Positions 58,771 to 64,000 of a stretch of DNA of 64,000 nt are shown one piece after another; position 1 is the first letter of the stretch, and every line of letters begins with the position of its first letter. Location of the stretch: NCBI GenBank assembly GCA_964036315.1, contig OZ038509.1, forward strand, positions 29,776,968-29,840,967, in the 5' to 3' direction. The translations under genes and the position numbers were made by a program. The notes beneath the pieces were generated by a model. It was not told where the DNA came from. It did no database searches and worked only from the letters and a program-made list of their open reading frames with translations. Origin of the DNA: Acanthosepion esculentum (Eukaryota > Mollusca > Cephalopoda > Sepiida > Sepiidae).

Positions 58771-61700
58771 AAAATGTTAAAATCAATTAGAATTATAGCA
58801 GATTTTGTTAATCTTCAATTGAAAATGTTAAAATCCAATGTAATTATAGCAGAATTTTGTTATTTTTCTATTGAAAATGTTAAAATCAAATAGAATTATA
58901 GCAGATTTTGTTAATCTTCAATTGAAAATGTTAAAATCCAATGTAATTCTTGCATATTTTGTTATTTATCAATTGAAAATATTAAAATCAAATGGAATTA
59001 CAGCAGATTTTGTTTATCTTCAATGGAAAATGTTAAAATCAAATAGAATTATAGCAGATTTTGTTATTTTTCAATTGAAAATGTTAAAATCAAATGGAAT
59101 TATAGCAGATTTTGTTATTTTTCAATTGAAAATGTTAAAATCAAATGGAATTATAGCAGCTGTTGTTATTTTTCAGTTGAAAATGTTAAAATCAAATGGA
59201 ATTATAGCAGATTTTGTTTTTTCAATTGAAAATATGAAAATCCAATGGAATTATTGTTGACTTTTCCCCAAATTAAAAATGTTAAAATCAAGTGGAATTA
59301 TAGCAAATTTTGTTATTTTTCAATTGCAAATGTTAAAATCCAATGTAATTCTTGCATATTTTGTTATTTATCAATTGAAAATGTTAAAATCAAGTGGAAT
59401 TATAGCAGATTTTGTTATTTTTCAATTGAAAATGTTAAAATCAAATGGAATTATAGCAAATTTTGTTATTTTTCAATTGCAAATGTTCAAGTCAAATGGA
59501 ATTATAGCAGATTTTGTTATTTTTCAATTGAAAATGTTAAAATCCAATGTAATTCTTGCATATTTTGTTATTTATCAATTGAAAATGTTAAAATCAAGTG
59601 GAATTATAGCAGATTTTTTTATTTTCAATTGAAAATGTTAAAATCAAATGGAATTATAGCAGAATTTGTTATTTTTCTATTGAAATGTTAAAGTCAAATG
59701 AAATTATAGCAGATTTAGTTATTTTTCAATTAAAATATTAAAATCAAAAGGTATTATAGCAGATTTTGTTAATCTTCAATTGAAAATATTAAAATCAAAT
59801 GGAATTATAGCAGATTTTGTTACTTTTCAATTGAAAATGTTAAAATCAAATGGAATTATAGCAGATTTTATTATTTTTCTATTGAAAATGTTAAAATCAA
59901 ATAGAATTATAGCAGATTTTGTTAATCTTCAATTGAAAATGTAAAAATCAAATGGAATTATATCAGATTTTGTTATTTTTCAATTGAAAATATTAAAATC
60001 AAATGGATTTATAGCAGATTTTGTTATTGTTCAATTGAAAATGTTAAAATCAAATGGAATTATAGCAGATTTTGTTATTTTTCAATTGAAAATGTTCAAA
60101 TCAAATGGTTTTATAGCAGATTTTGTTATTTTTCAATTGAAAATGTTAAAATCAAATGGAATTATAGCAGATATTGTTATTTATCAGCTGAAAATGTTAA
60201 AATCAAATGGAATTATAGCAGATTTTGTTATATTTCAATTGAAAATACTAAAGTCAAATAGAATTATAGCAGATTTTGTTAATCTTCAATAGAAAATGTT
60301 AAAATCAATTAGAATTATAGCAGATTTTGTTAATCTTCAATTGAAAATGTTAAAATCCAATGTAATTATAGCAGAATTTTGTTATTTTTCTATTAAAAAT
60401 GTTAAAATCAAATAGAATTATAGCAGATTTTGTTAATCTTCAATTGAAAATGTTAAAATCCAATGTAATTCTTGCATATTTTGTTATTTATCAATTGAAA
60501 ATGTTAAAATCAAGTGGAATTATAGCAGATTTTTTTATTTTCAATTGAAAATGTTAAAATCAAATGGAATTATAGCAGAATTTGTTATTTTTCTATTGAA
60601 AATATTAAAATCAAAAGAAATTATAGCAGATTTTGTTAATCTTCAATTGAAAATATTAAAATCAAATGGTATTATAGCAGATTTTGTTAATCTTCAATTG
60701 AAAATATTAAAATCAAATGGAATTATAGCAGATTTTGTTACTTTTCAATTGGAAATGTTAAAATCAAATGGAATTATAGCAGATTTAGTATTTTTCAATT
60801 GAAAATGTTAAAATCAAATAGAATTATAGCAGGTCTTGTTAATCTTCAATTGAAAATGTTAAAATCAAATGGAATTATATCAGATTTTGTTATTTTTCAA
60901 TTGAAAATATTAAAATCAAATGGATTTATAGCAGATTTTGTTATTGTTCAATTGAAAATGTTAAAATCAAATGGTATTATAGCAGATTTTGTTATTTTTC
61001 AATTGAAAATGTTAAAATCAAATGGAATTATAGCAGATTTTGTTACTTTTCAATTGAAAATGTTCAAATCAAATGGTTTTATAGCAGATTTTGTTATTTT
61101 TCAATTGAAAATGTTAAAATCAATTGGAATTATAGCAGATATTGTTATTTTTCAATTGAAAAGGTTAAAATCAAATGGAATTATAGCAGATTTTGTTTTT
61201 TCAATTGAAAATATTAAAGTCAAATGGAATTACAGCAGATTTTGTTTATCTTCAATGGAAAATGTTAAAATCAAGTGGAATTATAGCAGATTTTTTTATT
61301 TTCAATTGAAAATGTTAAAATCAAATGGAATTATAGCAGAATTTGTTATTTTTCTATTGAAATGTTAAAGTCAAATGAAATTATAGCAGATTTAGTTATT
61401 TTTCAATTAAAAATATTAAAATCAAAAGGTATTATAGCAGATTTTGTTAATCTTCAATTGAAAATATTAAAATCAAATGGAATTATAGCAGATTTTGTTA
61501 CTTTTCAATTGAAAATGTTAAAATCAAATGGAATTATAGCAGATTTTATTATTTTTCTATTGAAAATGTTAAAATCAAATAGAATTATAGCAGATTTTGT
61601 TAATCTTCAATTGAAAATGTTAAAATCAAATGGAATTATATCAGATTTTGTTATTTTTCAATTGAAAATATTAAAATCAAATGGATTTATAGCAGATTTT

Positions 61701-64000
61701 GTTATTGTTCAATTGAAAATGTTAAAATCAAATGGAATTATAGCAGATTTTGTTATTTTTCAATAGAAAATGTTCAAATCAAATGGATTTATAGCAGATT
61801 TTGTTATTTTTCAATTGAAAATGTTAAAATCAAATGGAATTATAGCAGATATTGTTATTTTTCAGCTGAAAATGTTAAAATCAAATGGAATTATAGCAGA
61901 TTTTGTTATATTTCAATTGAAAATATTAAAGTCAAATAGAATTATAGCAGATTTTGTTAATCTTCAATAGAAAATGTTAAAATCAAATAGAATTATAGCA
62001 GATTTTGTTAATCTTCAATTGAAAATGTTAAAATCCAATGTAATTATAGCAGAATTTTGTTATTTTTCTATTGAAAATGTTAAATTCAAATAGAATTATA
62101 GCAGATTTTGTTAATCTTCAATTGAAAATGTTAAAATCCAATGTAATTCTTGCATATTTTGTTATTTATCAATTGAAAATATTAAAATCAAGTGGAATTA
62201 TAGCAGATTTTTTTATTTTCAATAGAAAATGTTAAAATCAAATGGAATTATAGCAGATTTTATTATTTTTCAATTGAAAATGTTAAAATCAAATAGAATT
62301 ATAGCAGGTCTTGTTAATGTTCAATTGAAAATGTTAAAATCAAATGGAATTATATCAGATTTTTTATTTTTCAATTGAAAATATTAAAATCAAAAGAAAT
62401 TATAGCAGATTTTGTTAATCTTCAATTGAAAATATTAAAATCAAATGGTATTATAGCAGATTTTGTTAATCTTCAATTGAAAATATTAAAATCAAATGGA
62501 ATTATAGCAGATTTTGTTACTTTTCAATTGAAAATGTTAAAATCAAATAGAATTATAGCAGGTCTTGTTAATCTTCAATTGAAAATGTTAAAATCAAATG
62601 GAATTATATCAGATTTTGTTATTTTTCAATTGAAAATATTAAAATCAAATGGATTTATAGCAGATTTTGTTATTGTTCAATTGAAAATGTTAAAATCAAA
62701 TGGTATTATAGCAGATTTTGTTATTTTTCAATTGAAAATGTTAAAATCAAATGGAATTATAGCAGATTTTGTTATTTTTCAATAGAAAATGTTCAAATCA
62801 AATGGTTTTATAGCAGATTTTGTTATTTTTCAATTGAAAATGTTAAAATCAATTGGAATTATAGCAGATATTGTTATTTTTCAATTGAAAAGGTTAAAAT
62901 CAAATGGAATTATAGCAGATTTTGTTTTTTCAATTGAAAATATTAAAGTCAAATGGAATTACAGCAGATTTTGTTTATCTTCAATGGAAAATGTTAAAAT
63001 CAAATAGAATTATAGCAGATTTTGTTATTTTTCAATTGAAAATGTTAAAATCAAATGGAATTATAGCAGATTTTGTTATTTTTCAATTGAAAATGTTAAA
63101 ATCAAATGGAATTATAGCAGCTGTTGTTATTTTTCAGTTGAAAATGTTAAAATCAAATGGAATTATAGCAGATTTTGTTTTTTCAATTGAAAATATGAAA
63201 ATCCAATGGAATTATTGTTGACTTTTCCCCAAATTAAAAATGTTAAAATCAAGTGGAATTATAGCAAATTTTGTTATTTTTCAATTGCAAATGTTAAAAT
63301 CCAATGTAATTCTTGCATATTTTGTTATTTATCAATTGAAAATGTTAAAATCAAGTGGAATTATAGCAGATTTTGTTATTTTTCAATTGAAAATGTTAAA
63401 ATCAAATGGAATTATAGCAGATTTTGTTTTTTCAATTGAAAATATGAAAATCCAATGGAATTATTGTTGACTTTCCCCTAATTATAAATGTTAAAATCAA
63501 GTGAAATTATAGCAAATTTTGTTATTTTTCAATTGCAAATGTTCAAGTCAAATGGAATTATAGCAGATTTTGTTATTTTTCAATTGAAAATGTTAAAATC
63601 CAATGTAATTCTTGCATATTTTGTTATTTATCAATTGAAAATGTTAAAATCAAGTGGAATTATAGTAGATTTTTTTATTTTCAATTGAAAATGTTAAAAT
63701 CAAATGGAATTATAGCAGAATTTGTTATTTTTCTATTGAAATGTTAAAGTCAAATGAAATTATAGCAGATTTAGTTATTTTTCAATTAAAAATATTAAAA
63801 TCAAAAGGTATTAAAGCAGATTTTGTTAATCTTCAATTGAAAATATTAAAATCAAATGGAATTATAGCAGATTTTGTTACTTTTCAATTGAAAATGTTAA
63901 AATCAAATGGAATTATAGCAGATTTTATTATTTTTCTATTGAAAATGTTAAAATCAAATAGAATTATAGCAGATTTTGTTAATCTTCAATTGAAAATGTT

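Larger units (their letters stand above)
44743..63480. repeat. Recurring marker unit with TTGTTGACTTTTCCCC in satellite B
   Basis: This atypical unit, which breaks the CAGATTTTGTT consensus with a C-rich patch, occurs with GTTGACTT at 44743, 45805, 47836, 48899, 55248, 57734, 59256, 63217 and 63466. At 51075 and 53466 the same flanking units carry the ordinary GCAGATTTTG instead, so a conversion-like exchange has occurred. Spacings 1062, 2031, 1063, 6349, 2486, 1522, 3961 and 249 show the irregular higher-order structure. Confidence 0.75.
42917..64000. repeat. Satellite B: 51-bp tandem array (roughly 410 copies)
   Basis: The consensus unit contains AAAATGTTAAAATCAAATGG, AATTATAGCAGATTTTGTTA and TTTTTCAATTG, 51 bp in all. 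Some copies are shorter (for example those with GATTTTGTTTTTTCAATTG or CTATTGAAATGTTAAAG), so phase is less strict than in satellite A. Because 51 = 17 codons, two of the three plus frames are open in the consensus (KMLKSNGIIADFVIFQL and NVKIKWNYSRFCYFSIE), which produces ORFs up to 202 codons (46031-46639). Stops and frameshifts in many copies, no start context and no codon bias argue against coding. The array runs past the end of the window. Confidence 0.95.

Noticed and set aside
1..64000. Common origin of satellites A and B
   Set aside because: Both are AT-rich and have palindromes made of TTGAAA/TTTCAA, but I could not align the units beyond this by eye.
1..64000. tRNA, rRNA or other structured RNA genes
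   Set aside because: No cloverleaf, rRNA core or convincing pol III box pair was found on either strand.

Overview
The window is repeat-dominated eukaryotic (almost certainly metazoan) DNA with no intact host gene. Evidence is decayed Ty3/gypsy, BEL/Pao and hAT elements, solo LTRs with target-site duplications, two very large AT-rich satellite arrays, and a degenerate CCCTAA (TTAGGG-type) telomere-like tract. TTAGGG-type repeats, a CsRn1-like Ty3 element with a decayed tRNA-Trp-type primer site, and BEL/Pao plus hAT relics would suit a mollusc such as a cephalopod or another lophotrochozoan. That taxonomic guess is weak.

Layout. (1) 1-26208: satellite A, about 120 head-to-tail copies of a 217-bp monomer, arranged in higher-order blocks of 14, 18, 29 and 16 monomers that share one marker string of variants; the last monomers are diverged. 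(2) 26209-27865: a Ty3/gypsy pol pseudogene directly abutting satellite A. (3) 27866-30390: unresolved sequence, including a decayed tandem repeat of about 50 bp (28650-29240). (4) 30390-33377: a nested cluster, in which a minus-strand BEL/Pao relic is split by a hAT element (30834-32332, perfect 8-bp duplication ATAGAATC), itself apparently split by a 720-bp solo LTR (30843-31562). (5) 33371-36342: a long diverged inverted repeat overlapping an element with 17-bp terminal inverted repeats inserted in (TA)n. (6) 36360-37025: interstitial telomere-like repeats between inverted flanks. (7) 37026-39600: unresolved, apart from one dispersed repeat copy. (8) 39606-42916: a CsRn1-like Ty3 element, disabled by stops, frameshifts and a 565-bp solo LTR, and cut inside integrase by satellite B. 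(9) 42917-64000: satellite B, roughly 410 copies of a 51-bp monomer with 2.2-2.5 kb higher-order duplications, running off the end of the window.

Nothing here works as a pathway. The picture is a heterochromatic, possibly pericentromeric, island of mobile-element graveyard between two homogenising satellites. The most distinctive signals are the monomer architectures (phased A-tracts beside a 17-bp dyad in A; palindromic cores in A, B and the 28.65-29.24 kb relic), the near absence of indels in satellite A, and the fact that both satellites end inside a Ty3 pol gene.
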